From Devosia yakushimensis (GTDB lineage Bacteria > Pseudomonadota > Alphaproteobacteria > Rhizobiales > Devosiaceae), in contig NZ_BSNG01000001.1 of the NCBI RefSeq assembly GCF_030159855.1, positions 558,001-622,000 on the forward strand: 64,000 bases of DNA, read 5' to 3'. The translations under genes and the position numbers were made by a program. Below the pieces are notes generated by a model. That model had not been told where the DNA came from, searched no databases, and saw only the letters and a list, made by a program, of their open reading frames with translations. Positions 16,671-24,562 of the stretch are shown in pieces (position 1 is the first letter of the stretch; each line of letters begins with the position of its first letter).

Positions 16671-17117
16671 CTACTCCCACCGCGCCTTGGCTTGGTCGTC
16701 GTCGGATTTGGCCTCTACCCAGTGCTCACCCCGCGCCGTTTGCTCCTTCTTCCAGAAGGGGGCGTCGGTTTTGAGGTGGTCCATGATCAGCTGGGCGGCG
16801 TCGAAGGCGGGTTGGCGGTGGGCCGAAAGGGTCATGACCTGCACGATCGGCTCGCCGGGCAGCATGCGGCCATAGCGGTGGATGATGGTGACGTCGGCCA
16901 GGTGGAAGCGCTCGGTGGCCGTGGTGGCGAGGGCGGTGAGCTGGTTGATGGCGAGCTCGGGATAGCAATCGAGCGTCAGCGTCAGAATGGGATCGTCGGG
17001 CAGGGAGCGGACAAGGCCGGTAAAGGTCACGGCGGCGCCGGCGGCGGCACCGCGGGCGATGAAGGCGTTGGATTCGGCGCCGGGATCGAACGGGGTCTGG
17101 GTGACGCGGATGTCCAT
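16671..17117 (-). CDS. moaE: Molybdopterin synthase catalytic subunit
   Basis: A 148-residue MoaE. Typical blocks are GAAVTFTGLVRSLP, a YPELA motif, IIHRYGRMLPGEPIVQV and the active site region DHLKTDAPFWKKE. It transfers sulfur from MoaD thiocarboxylate to precursor Z to form molybdopterin. It starts one base after moaD ends. Confidence 0.95.
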   Translation of the reverse strand: MDIRVTQTPFDPGAESNAFIARGAAAGAAVTFTGLVRSLPDDPILTLTLDCYPELAINQLTALATTATERFHLADVTIIHRYGRMLPGEPIVQVMTLSAHRQPAFDAAQLIMDHLKTDAPFWKKEQTARGEHWVEAKSDDDQAKARWE

Positions 17118-17118
17118 G

Positions 17119-17370
17119 TCAGCCGCCGGTCATGGGGGGGAAGAGAGCCACGGTGTGGGCGCCGGCGAGGGAGGCGTCGTGTTGCACCAGTTTGGCGTTG
17201 ATCGCGGCTTTGATGAGGCTGCGTTTTTCCAATGCCAGGGCCGCGGCTTCGTCGCGGGCGGCGAGCCAATCGAGCAGGTTGGCGATGGTGGTGACTTCGG
17301 GGGGGAGGGTCACATCTTCCTCGCCCGTATTGAGGCGTTCGCGCAGCCAGGCGAAATAGAGGATTTTCAT
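17119..17370 (-). CDS. moaD: Molybdopterin synthase sulfur carrier subunit
   Basis: An 83-residue ubiquitin-like protein starting MKILYFAWLRERL and ending in FPPMTGG; the C-terminal Gly-Gly is the thiocarboxylate attachment site. The ATG overlaps the pgsA stop (ATGA), and moaE follows, so the three genes form one transcription unit. Confidence 0.95.
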   Translation of the reverse strand: MKILYFAWLRERLNTGEEDVTLPPEVTTIANLLDWLAARDEAAALALEKRSLIKAAINAKLVQHDASLAGAHTVALFPPMTGG

Positions 17371-17933
17371 TTGGATTCGCCCGACAGATGCGGCCAGCTG
17401 GCGCGCAGATATTGCCAGCCGGTCCATAGCGTCAGGATGCCGGCGGCCCAAAGCACGATGTCACTGATCAGGCCCAGGCCGGGCACGATGCCTTCGACCA
17501 GCACGATGGCGAGGGCCACCAATTGCACTGTGGTTTTCCATTTGGCGAGCTGGCTGACCGGCAGGACCACTTCGGCATTGCCGAGGAATTCGCGCAGGCC
17601 CGAGACGAAGAATTCGCGAAACAGGATGGCGGTGACAGGGATCATGTCGAGGGCGGAGAGGCTCCCGTCCCAGGCCAGGGCGGCGATGAGGATGCCGACG
17701 AGGAGCTTGTCGGCAATGGGGTCGAGCATGCGGCCGAGGGGGGAATATTGATTCCAGGCGCGAGCCAGATAGCCGTCGAGCCAGTCGCTGGCGGCGGCGA
17801 GGATGTAGAGCACCAGCGCGAGAATGCGCAGCGCGGTGCTGCCTTCCATCACCAGGGCGACAATGGGGATGATCGCGAGAATGCGCGCGATGGTGATGAG
17901 ATTGGGGACGAGCAGGAGCGGGTTTCTGGCCAT
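17367..17933 (-). CDS. pgsA: CDP-diacylglycerol-glycerol-3-phosphate 3-phosphatidyltransferase
   Basis: A 188-residue membrane enzyme that makes phosphatidylglycerol phosphate. The CDP-alcohol phosphatidyltransferase motif is present as SDWLDGYLARAWNQYSPLGRMLDPIADK, shown by its ends only, with the key D-G-A-R-G-D-D residues (residues about 58-85; the first Gly/Ala spacing slightly divergent). Several hydrophobic helices surround it. Located ahead of moaDE as in many rhizobia. Confidence 0.93.
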   Translation of the reverse strand: MARNPLLLVPNLITIARILAIIPIVALVMEGSTALRILALVLYILAAASDWLDGYLARAWNQYSPLGRMLDPIADKLLVGILIAALAWDGSLSALDMIPVTAILFREFFVSGLREFLGNAEVVLPVSQLAKWKTTVQLVALAIVLVEGIVPGLGLISDIVLWAAGILTLWTGWQYLRASWPHLSGESK

Positions 17934-17990
17934 GAGGGGACAGAACAGGATGGGGGCGAGGGGGTCAAGATGGTTTGACCGGGGATCGGA

Positions 17991-18176
17991 GTACCCCCTC
18001 CTAGCCTCCCCCTGATAGGGGGAGGGATCTCTTCGTGCTTGGGGCTGGATTGAGTTTTGGCCACAAGGCGGTTCCTCCCCCTATCAGGGGGAGGTTAGGT
18101 GGGGGTAATGAGAGCCCCAATATTCGGGCTAGCCGCCCCCCTCCCTTGATCCCTCCCCGCGAGGGGGAGGGTGTCG
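17991..18176. repeat. Family C palindromes (cctccccctgatagggggagg), tandem
   Basis: A first copy at about 17993-18030, an opposite copy at 18073-18106 (ctccccctatcagggggagg) and a GC-rich inverted pair at 18150-18170 fill the gap between aroG end and pgsA start. A single copy recurs at 19536-19590. Confidence 0.75.
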
Positions 18177-18192
18177 ACTTAGAGATTGTTGG

Positions 18193-19266
18193 TTATGCCA
18201 CCGCCTGATTGGTCGCCGCGCGGCGTTGGGTTACCGACTCGGCCAATGCTTGCAGCGCCGTGACCGTGGTGTCCCAATCGATGCAGCCGTCGGTGATGGA
18301 CTGGCCGTAGGTCAGCGGCTGGCCGGGGATAAGGTCCTGGCGGCCGGCGACGAGGTTGGATTCGATCATGACGCCGATGATGCGGCGGTCGCCGGCGGCG
18401 AGTTGGTGGCCGATATCGGCGAGGACCAGCGGCTGGTTTTCCGGCTTTTTGGACGAGTTGGCGTGGCTGGCGTCGATCATGATGGTGGCGGGCACGCCGG
18501 CTTTGGTGGCGGCCTTGGCAGCAGCGTCGACATTGGCGGCGTCGTAGTTGGGCACTTTGCCGCCGCGCAGGATGACGTGGCAGTCCTCGTTGCCGGTGGT
18601 GGAGGCGATGGCGGAGCGGCCATTTTTGGTCACGGCCATGAAATGGTGCGGCTGGCTGGCGGATTTGACCGCGTCGAGCGCGATCTGCAGATTGCCGTCG
18701 GTGCCGTTCTTGAAGCCGACCGGGCAGGACAGGCCCGAGGCCAGCTCGCGGTGGATCTGGCTTTCGGTGGTGCGGGCGCCGATGGCGGCCCAGCTGACCA
18801 GATCGGCAATGTACTGAGGCGTCGTCATGTCGAGGAATTCGCAGGCGGCGGGCAGGCCCAGATTGTTGATGTCGAGCAGCAGGGCGCGCGCGGTGTGCAG
18901 GCCCGTATCGATGTCGAAAGTACCGTCGAGATTGGGGTCGTTGATCAAGCCCTTCCAACCCACGGTGGTGCGGGGCTTTTCAAAGTAGACACGCATGATG
19001 ATCTCAAGCCGGTCGCCAAGGGTTTCGCGCAGCGCCACGAGTCGCTGCGCGTAATCCATGGCGGCCCTGGTATCGTGGATCGAGCACGGGCCGACGATGA
19101 CGGAGAGGCGGTCGTCATTGCCGGCCAGAATATTATGCAGATCATGGCGGGCGCTGATGACGGTGCGCGTGGCCGCATCGGTGCGCGGATGCTGGCGCAT
19201 CACCTCGATTGGGGTGGTCAGTTCGGTGATGGAATTGATCCGCAGATCATCGGTGGTCTTAAGCAT
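18193..19266 (-). CDS. aroG: 3-deoxy-7-phosphoheptulonate synthase (DAHP synthase, type I)
   Basis: A 357-residue type I-alpha enzyme, first step of the shikimate pathway. Blocks include VIVGPCSIHD, MRVYFEKPRTTVGWKGL, GFKNGTDG and IMIDASHANSSKKPE. Start MLKTTDDLRINSI has GAGGAA upstream. Upstream lie a leader peptide rich in aromatic codons and a terminator hairpin, so expression is probably set by attenuation on aromatic amino acid supply. In other bacteria AroF/G/H are also feedback-inhibited by Phe/Tyr/Trp. Confidence 0.95.
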   Translation of the reverse strand: MLKTTDDLRINSITELTTPIEVMRQHPRTDAATRTVISARHDLHNILAGNDDRLSVIVGPCSIHDTRAAMDYAQRLVALRETLGDRLEIIMRVYFEKPRTTVGWKGLINDPNLDGTFDIDTGLHTARALLLDINNLGLPAACEFLDMTTPQYIADLVSWAAIGARTTESQIHRELASGLSCPVGFKNGTDGNLQIALDAVKSASQPHHFMAVTKNGRSAIASTTGNEDCHVILRGGKVPNYDAANVDAAAKAATKAGVPATIMIDASHANSSKKPENQPLVLADIGHQLAAGDRRIIGVMIESNLVAGRQDLIPGQPLTYGQSITDGCIDWDTTVTALQALAESVTQRRAATNQAVA

Positions 19267-19306
19267 TTGTCGGTTCCTCGGTGTGTCTTGCTCGACGGCG
19301 GCCAAC

Positions 19307-19335
19307 AAAAAAGCCGCCTCGTGGGTCGGGCGGCT
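19307..19335 (-). terminator. Attenuator terminator in the aroG leader
   Basis: On the minus strand agccgcc (19329-19335) pairs with ggcggct (19312-19318) across a 10-base loop, followed by a run of T (19307-19312). It is 41 bases before the aroG ATG and behind the leader peptide stop. Its left arm can pair alternatively with GGCGGAGGCT inside the leader peptide coding region (19384-19393). Confidence 0.8.
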
Positions 19336-19365
19336 GGCTTCGGGTTTGGTCGTCTCTTGGTGAGA

Positions 19366-19443
19366 TCAGATCAAGCGCACAATAGCCTCCGCCGGGAGCG
19401 GATAGCTAAAATACCAAAACGAGATGGTTGCGACGGAGATCAT
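19366..19443 (-). CDS. aroG leader peptide with Phe-Trp-Tyr-Phe-Ser-Tyr run
   Basis: A 25-codon frame reads MISVATISFWYFSYPLPAEA and five more residues, then TGA. Residues 9-14 are F-W-Y-F-S-Y, five aromatic codons in six. It ends 30 bases before the terminator stem. This is the classic layout of a leader peptide that senses charged aromatic tRNAs by ribosome stalling. No clear Shine-Dalgarno is seen before its ATG, which is a weakness; leaderless start is possible. Confidence 0.75.
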   Translation of the reverse strand: MISVATISFWYFSYPLPAEAIVRLI

Positions 19444-19535
19444 GGCAGGAGATGTAGCGCGGGTTTGGGCAAGAGTCGAGGGGGGAGATATTGGACGTTT
19501 GGAGGGGGAGCGAATGGAAGAGTCTTGGGTGGGGC

Positions 19536-19590
19536 ACCCCCTCCTAGCCTCCCCCTGATAGGGGGAGGGACAGGCTGGTGGGTGGGATGG
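19536..19590. repeat. Family C palindrome near the uvrC 3' end
   Basis: acccc-ctcctagcctccccctgataggggg repeats the left part of the cluster at 17991. It lies 11 bases behind the uvrC stop and could end its transcript. Confidence 0.7.
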
Positions 19591-19600
19591 ACCGTGCCCC

Positions 19601-21493
19601 TCAGTCTACGCGATTGAAATGATCGTAGATCAGCTGCGCCATGGCGCCGGAAATGCCGGGGACGGCTTCGAGATCGAGCAGGCTGGCGCGGCCCACCGCC
19701 TTGGCGGAGCCGAAATGGTTGAGGAGCGCGCGTTTTCTCGTGGGGCCGATGCCTTCGATTTCGTCGAGGGGGTTCTTGATGGCGTCTTTTTTGCGCTTGG
19801 CGCGGTGGGTGCCGATGGCGAAGCGGTGGGCTTCGTCGCGCAGGCGCTGGACGTAGTAAAGGACCGGGTCGCGGTGAGGGAGCATGAAGGCTTCGCGGCC
19901 TTCCATGAAGAATTTTTCGCGGCCGGCATCGCGCTCTTCGCCCTTGGCGATGCCGATAAAGGTCACTTCCTTGGGCAGGTTGAGTTCGGCAATGACCTCA
20001 CGCACGGCGTTGAGCTGGCCGGCGCCGCCGTCGATGAAGACCACGTCGGGCCAGTCCGGCATGCCGGTATTTTCGTCTTCGGCGTCGTTTTCGCTTTCAT
20101 TGGCGAGGCGGGTGAAGCGGCGGGTCAGCACTTCGCGCATCATGCCGAAATCGTCGCCGGGGGTGATCGACGTCGATTTGATATTGAACGTGCGGTAGAA
20201 TTTCTTGGCGAAGCCTTCCTCCCCCGCGACCACCATGGCGCCCACGGCATTGGTGCCAGAAATGTGGGAGTTGTCGTAGGTTTCGATGCGGCGGGGCACC
20301 TCTTCGAGGCCGAAGGTTTCGGCCACGCCTTCGAGCAGGGTGCGGTTGGTGGCGCCTTCGGCGAGCTGGCGGCCCAGCGCTTCGCGGGCATTGTTGAGGG
20401 CGTGATTGACCAGGTCGCGCTTTTCGCCGCGCTTGGGTTGTTCGATATAAACGCGGCGGCCGGCGCGGGTGGAGAGGGCTTCTTCCATGACGTCGGGTTC
20501 GGCCAGGTCGTGGCTGATGAGGACGAGGCGGGCCGGGGTGCGGTTTTCGTAGAATTGGCCGATAAAGGCTTCGAGCACTTCGGCATCGCTGAGGCTGGCA
20601 TCGGCGCGGGGGCGATAGGGGTAATTGCCCCAGTTCTGGAAGGCGCGGAAGAAGAAGACCTGCACGCAGAACTGGCCGCCTTCGTGGTGGATGGCGAAGA
20701 CGTCGGCTTCTTCGACTGATTTGGCGGTGCCGTCGCCCTGGCTCTGGATGAGCGCGAGGGCGGAGAGGCGGTCGCGGATGAGGGCGGCGCGCTCGAAATC
20801 GAGCTGTTCGGCGGCCTGGTTCATGTCGCGCTGCAGGTGGTCGCGCACGCCCTGGGACTTGCCGGAGAGGAATTGGCGGGCGTCTTCGACCAGCTCGCCA
20901 TAGCCTTCGAGGCTGATTTCGCGGGTGCAGGGGGCGGCGCAGCGCTTGATCTGGAATTGGAGGCACGGGCGGGTGCGGGCGGCGTAGAAAGAGTCCGAGC
21001 AATTGCGGAGGAGGAAGGCTTTTTGCAGGCTCGCTATGGTGCGGCCGACGGCGGTGGCCGAGGCGAAGGGGCCGAAATAATGGCCTTTGCGGCGTCTTGT
21101 GCCGCGATGCTTGGTCAGTTCGGGCGCCTCGTGATCGGTGGCGATCAGGATATAGGGGAAGCTCTTGTCGTCGCGCAGCAACACGTTGAAGCGGGGTTTG
21201 AGCCGCTTGATCATGTTGGCTTCGAGCAGCAGCGCTTCGGACTCGGTTTCCGTGCGCACGAATTCCATGGTCACGGTAGCAGCGATCATGCGCTGGAGGC
21301 GCACTTCGAGGACATCGGGGCGGGTGTAATTGGTGACGCGGGCCTTGAGATTGCGGGCCTTGCCCACATACATGACCTCGCCTTCCGCATCGAGCATGCG
21401 GTAGACGCCGGGGGCGGCGGGCAGGGTGCGCACGAAGGCGCGGATGACTTCGTGGCCGCTGGGCGGGGGCGGAGTGGCGATATCGTCGGTCAT
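19601..21493 (-). CDS. uvrC: Excinuclease ABC subunit C
   Basis: A 630-residue UvrC that makes both incisions in nucleotide excision repair. The GIY-YIG domain is at about residues 22-105 (GVYRMLDAEGEVMYVGKARN), the UVR domain binding UvrB at about 215-250 (QLDFERAALIRDRL), then the RNase H-like nuclease half and tandem helix-hairpin-helix (ending IEGIGPTRKRALLNHFGSAK). ATG overlaps the upstream SDR stop (ATGA). Confidence 0.97.
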   Translation of the reverse strand: MTDDIATPPPPSGHEVIRAFVRTLPAAPGVYRMLDAEGEVMYVGKARNLKARVTNYTRPDVLEVRLQRMIAATVTMEFVRTETESEALLLEANMIKRLKPRFNVLLRDDKSFPYILIATDHEAPELTKHRGTRRRKGHYFGPFASATAVGRTIASLQKAFLLRNCSDSFYAARTRPCLQFQIKRCAAPCTREISLEGYGELVEDARQFLSGKSQGVRDHLQRDMNQAAEQLDFERAALIRDRLSALALIQSQGDGTAKSVEEADVFAIHHEGGQFCVQVFFFRAFQNWGNYPYRPRADASLSDAEVLEAFIGQFYENRTPARLVLISHDLAEPDVMEEALSTRAGRRVYIEQPKRGEKRDLVNHALNNAREALGRQLAEGATNRTLLEGVAETFGLEEVPRRIETYDNSHISGTNAVGAMVVAGEEGFAKKFYRTFNIKSTSITPGDDFGMMREVLTRRFTRLANESENDAEDENTGMPDWPDVVFIDGGAGQLNAVREVIAELNLPKEVTFIGIAKGEERDAGREKFFMEGREAFMLPHRDPVLYYVQRLRDEAHRFAIGTHRAKRKKDAIKNPLDEIEGIGPTRKRALLNHFGSAKAVGRASLLDLEAVPGISGAMAQLIYDHFNRVD

Positions 21494-22272
21494 GATCGTG
21501 GCGTCGGCCCGCGGCGGGCCGGGAATTCGAGATGTTCGCCGCCATCGAGGGCAAGCATCTGCCCGGTCATGCTGGGTAGGTTCAGAATGGCGATGACGCC
21601 CTGGGCGATGCCCGCGGCATCGGCGGCGGTTTGCAGGGGCAGTTCGGCGCGGCGCTGGTCGAACTTGGCCTGGGGGATATGCGGCGGCGCGACGGCGGGG
21701 CCGGGGGCGACGGCATTGACGCGAATGGCGGGCGCCAGGGACTGGGCCAGGGTGCGCGTCATGGTCCAGAGCACCGACTTGCTCAGGGTATAGCTGAAAT
21801 AGGCGGGGGAGAGATCGAGCACGCGTTCGTCGATGATGTTGATGATATTGCCCGTGGCACCCTGGGGCAGTTGGGCGGCGAAATCGCGCGAGAGGAAGGC
21901 GGGGGCCTCGGCGTGGATGGCGAAGTGAGTGTCCCAGAGGTTTTCGTCGAGATCGCGGGCGCTGTCGCGTTCGTAAAGCGAGGCATTGTTGATCAGGATG
22001 CCGAGGGGGCCGAAGGGCCGGGTGGCATCGGCCATGAGGCGGGCGCGCTGGCTGCGATCGGCGAGATCGGCCTGGACGATTGCGGCGCGGCCGCCAATGG
22101 CTTCGATGTCGGACGCGACTCGGCGGGCGCCCGTTTCATTGCTGCGATAATGGATGATGACGGGGTGGCCGGCCCGGGCCAGGGCCAGCGCAATGGCCGC
22201 GCCGATACGCTCGCCGGCCCCGGTGACAAGGGCGGCGGAAGCGGGCAGCGATTCGGGTATTGGCAAAGTCAT
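21490..22272 (-). CDS. SDR family oxidoreductase (pteridine reductase-like)
   Basis: A 260-residue short-chain dehydrogenase. The NAD(P) motif is VTGAGERIGAAIALAL (TGxxxRIG form, as in FolM/pteridine reductases), NNAS follows, and the active-site Tyr/Lys pair is in YFSYTLSKSVL. The usual catalytic Ser position is occupied in IDERVLDLSPAYFSY context. ATG 22272 or 22305 could start it. It is coupled to uvrC; relatives upstream of uvrC are common in this order. Confidence 0.85.
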   Translation of the reverse strand: MTLPIPESLPASAALVTGAGERIGAAIALALARAGHPVIIHYRSNETGARRVASDIEAIGGRAAIVQADLADRSQRARLMADATRPFGPLGILINNASLYERDSARDLDENLWDTHFAIHAEAPAFLSRDFAAQLPQGATGNIINIIDERVLDLSPAYFSYTLSKSVLWTMTRTLAQSLAPAIRVNAVAPGPAVAPPHIPQAKFDQRRAELPLQTAADAAGIAQGVIAILNLPSMTGQMLALDGGEHLEFPARRGPTPRS

Positions 22273-22494
22273 GGATGGCTGGATTCGGTGGTTTTGCGGG
22301 ACCATAGGCCGCTTTGGGCTGGCACATCAATCTCCGCGTACATATGGGGAACGCTGAAATATTCGCCAAATCCCTAGCCAAGCATCCTGACAGAATTAGA
22401 CAGTAGTCATGTCCTTTTGTTGCGCAACAATCGGCAGTACATTGTGAATGTCCGTGGGGCGGAGGGCTCGCACGGCGTCCAGAAGAGGGACATC

Positions 22495-22824
22495 ATGGAA
22501 GTCATCGTACCTATTCTCGTGCAGTTGATTGCCGGTGGGGCCGGCGGAAACGTGATCGGCCAGATCGTCAAAAGTCTCAATCTCGGACCGACCGGCAACA
22601 CGATCGCTGGCGCTGTTGGTGGCGTCGGCGGCACCTGGCTCGCCAGCCTGATCCCCGGCCTGAGCGGCCTGGTGGGCGGAGCATCGGCTGCGGCAGCGAC
22701 GGGCGCTGCCACGGGCGGGCTCGACATTGGTGCACTGGTCGGCCAGGGCGCCACGGGTCTGGTCGGCGGCGGCATCCTGACCGCCATTGCCGGCATGATC
22801 AAATCGGCGACCGCCAAGGGCTAA
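22495..22824 (+). CDS. Small Gly/Ala-rich membrane protein, unknown function
   Basis: A 109-residue protein starting MEVIVPILVQLIAGGAGGNV with AGAGGGAC upstream. It alternates GG-rich turns and hydrophobic segments (about residues 5-18, 35-62, 80-103), like a small channel or bacteriocin-type peptide. The sequence is widespread as hypothetical in Hyphomicrobiales as far as I recall. No function can be assigned; it is monocistronic. Confidence 0.7.
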   Translation: MEVIVPILVQLIAGGAGGNVIGQIVKSLNLGPTGNTIAGAVGGVGGTWLASLIPGLSGLVGGASAAAATGAATGGLDIGALVGQGATGLVGGGILTAIAGMIKSATAKG

Positions 22825-22907
22825 GTTTCGTCAGCTCCTTGCGAGTTCCCGCGCTCCGGTTCGGCCCGAATCGGAGCGCCATTCAATGACTGGCGGCGAC
22901 CTTTTTC

Positions 22908-23831
22908 ATGTCCGTTACTGCAGCAGACGGGCGCAGCGATCTTGTCGGCCGCGCCATCCTCCTGACGCTTGTGACCATTGCCGTGTTCGGCGCGCAGGAT
23001 GCGATTTCCAAAATCCTGGTGCAGAATTATTCGACCTTCCAGGTCACGATGATGCGTTATTGGGGCTTTGCCGCCTTTTCGCTGTGGCTGGTGATGCGCC
23101 AGGCGCCGCTGCGGCAGGCGTTGAGCTCCCGAGTGCCGCTGCTGCAGGTGCTGCGCGGCTCGCTGTTGATCATCGAAATCTGGTGTTTTGCGCGGGCGCT
23201 GCAGAGCGTGCCGCTGGGCGAATTGCAGGCGATTTCGCTGGTCTATCCGCTGCTGGTGACGCTGTTCGCCATTCCGCTCCTGGGCGAAAAAGTCGGCATT
23301 TTCCGCTTCGTCGCCGTGCTGGTGGGTTTTGCCGGGGCGATGATCATCGTGCGGCCGGGTGGGTTACCGCTTGATTGGGGGGTGGCCTTTGCCGGGCTTT
23401 CCTCGGTGCTCTATGCGCTTTACCTCGTGATCACGCGCAAGGTCAGCCAGTATGACAGCGCGGCCACCAGCATGGCCTATACCGGGGTGGTGGGGCTGGT
23501 GCTGTCGAGCGCGGTGGGCGTGTTCTTCTGGGAGCCCATGGGCTGGATCGATGTGATGCTGATCTGCATCATCATGGTGACGACCTGCGCGGGCCATGGG
23601 CTGATGATCTATGCGCTCTCGATGGCGCCGGCCAGCGTGATCCAACCTTTCAACTATTTCTCGCTGCCCTGGGCGATCCTGCTGAGCGCGGTGGTGTTCG
23701 GGCATTGGATCGACGGGATATCGCTGATCGGGGCGGTGATCATCGTGGTGGCGGGGCTGGTGGTGATGGCGCGGGAGCGAATGCGCAAGGTGGCCGTGGC
23801 GCCCGAGCCGGGCCTGCCTGGTCATGAATGA
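22908..23831 (+). CDS. DMT superfamily (EamA) transporter
   Basis: A 307-residue protein with ten predicted membrane helices in two EamA repeats (about residues 15-145 and 160-290). Such proteins export amino acids or other metabolites; substrate unknown. A strong terminator directly follows the stop. Confidence 0.88.
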   Translation: MSVTAADGRSDLVGRAILLTLVTIAVFGAQDAISKILVQNYSTFQVTMMRYWGFAAFSLWLVMRQAPLRQALSSRVPLLQVLRGSLLIIEIWCFARALQSVPLGELQAISLVYPLLVTLFAIPLLGEKVGIFRFVAVLVGFAGAMIIVRPGGLPLDWGVAFAGLSSVLYALYLVITRKVSQYDSAATSMAYTGVVGLVLSSAVGVFFWEPMGWIDVMLICIIMVTTCAGHGLMIYALSMAPASVIQPFNYFSLPWAILLSAVVFGHWIDGISLIGAVIIVVAGLVVMARERMRKVAVAPEPGLPGHE

Positions 23832-23833
23832 GA

Positions 23834-23866
23834 AACGCCGCCCCGAGGGGCGGCGTTGTTATTTTG
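23834..23866. terminator. Terminator shared by eamA and the convergent SH3 gene
   Basis: aacgccgcccc / ggggcggcgtt forms an 11-bp stem immediately after the EamA stop, followed by gttatttt on the plus strand and by ttctcattc on the minus strand. It sits between convergent stops, so it may act both ways. Confidence 0.85.
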
Positions 23867-23867
23867 G

Positions 23868-24368
23868 CTAGTTGCCCATGCAGACGTAGCCGTTCGGGCC
23901 ATTGAAGCAGACGCTGCCACCGGGATTGCCGGGATATGGACGCGGCGGGCGGCCATCCCAACCACCACCCCAATGGGGCGGGCGCGGGCGATCCCAGCCA
24001 CCACCCCAATGGGGCGGACGCGGGGGACGCGGGTTCCAGACCGGCGGGGGCGGAGGCGGACGGTTCCAGCCATTGTCCCAGCCACCACCACCCCAGCCGC
24101 CGCCATTGCCGCCGGCGCTCAGGTAATTGGCCGAGACCCAGCCATCGGGGCCGCGCTTTTCCACATAGCACCAGCTGCCGCGGCACTGCTGCACATCGAC
24201 CTGTTCGCCACGGCGCAGCGTGTCGACGACGCCATAACCGGTGCCCGGGCCGGACCGGACGTTAACATTGCTGGTGACATAGGCCGGGGCAGCCATAGCG
24301 ACCGTCGCCGTTGCAAGCATTGCAAACGCCGCCAGTCCGCCAGCGATGAGTTTGTTCCTCAAAGCCAT
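23868..24368 (-). CDS. Secreted SH3-domain protein with Pro/Gly/Trp-rich tail
   Basis: A 166-residue protein: signal peptide to about residue 26 (AMLATATVAMAA), bacterial SH3 domain at 28-88 (NVRSGPGTGYGVVDTLRRGEQVDVQQC to GWVSANYL), then a 70-residue low-complexity tail of repeated PHWGGGWD units ending in a short Cys-containing motif (VCFNGPNGYVCMGN). Likely periplasmic; SH3b domains often bind peptidoglycan. Four more SH3 genes occur in this window. Confidence 0.85.
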   Translation of the reverse strand: MALRNKLIAGGLAAFAMLATATVAMAAPAYVTSNVNVRSGPGTGYGVVDTLRRGEQVDVQQCRGSWCYVEKRGPDGWVSANYLSAGGNGGGWGGGGWDNGWNRPPPPPPVWNPRPPRPPHWGGGWDRPRPPHWGGGWDGRPPRPYPGNPGGSVCFNGPNGYVCMGN

Positions 24369-24526
24369 TGTTGAACTCCTTATCCCTGTTAAGCACCTCT
24401 GTGCCTGTGAGCAGAGAAAACACCATTGTCGATGAACTGGAGCTGAATGGGTTGGTCATGTGGGAGTGGGGTGGGCGCTGTGCGAACTAATGGGGCGCGC
24501 CACCGATGCACTCCGTTTAGTTACAA

Positions 24527-24557
24527 GCATGTCGCACTCTAAGGAAGCGCGACATGC
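24527..24557 (-). terminator. Stem-loop behind the ParB-like gene
   Basis: gcatgtcgc and gcgacatgc form a perfect 9-bp stem with a 13-base loop, six bases downstream of the ParB-like stop on the minus strand. The U-tract is poor, so termination is only likely. Confidence 0.5.
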
Positions 24558-24562
24558 AGCCG

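Noticed and set aside
18226..19617. 463-residue plus-strand frame opposite aroG
   Set aside because: Antisense to a complete DAHP synthase gene, with no ribosome site or recognisable domain.
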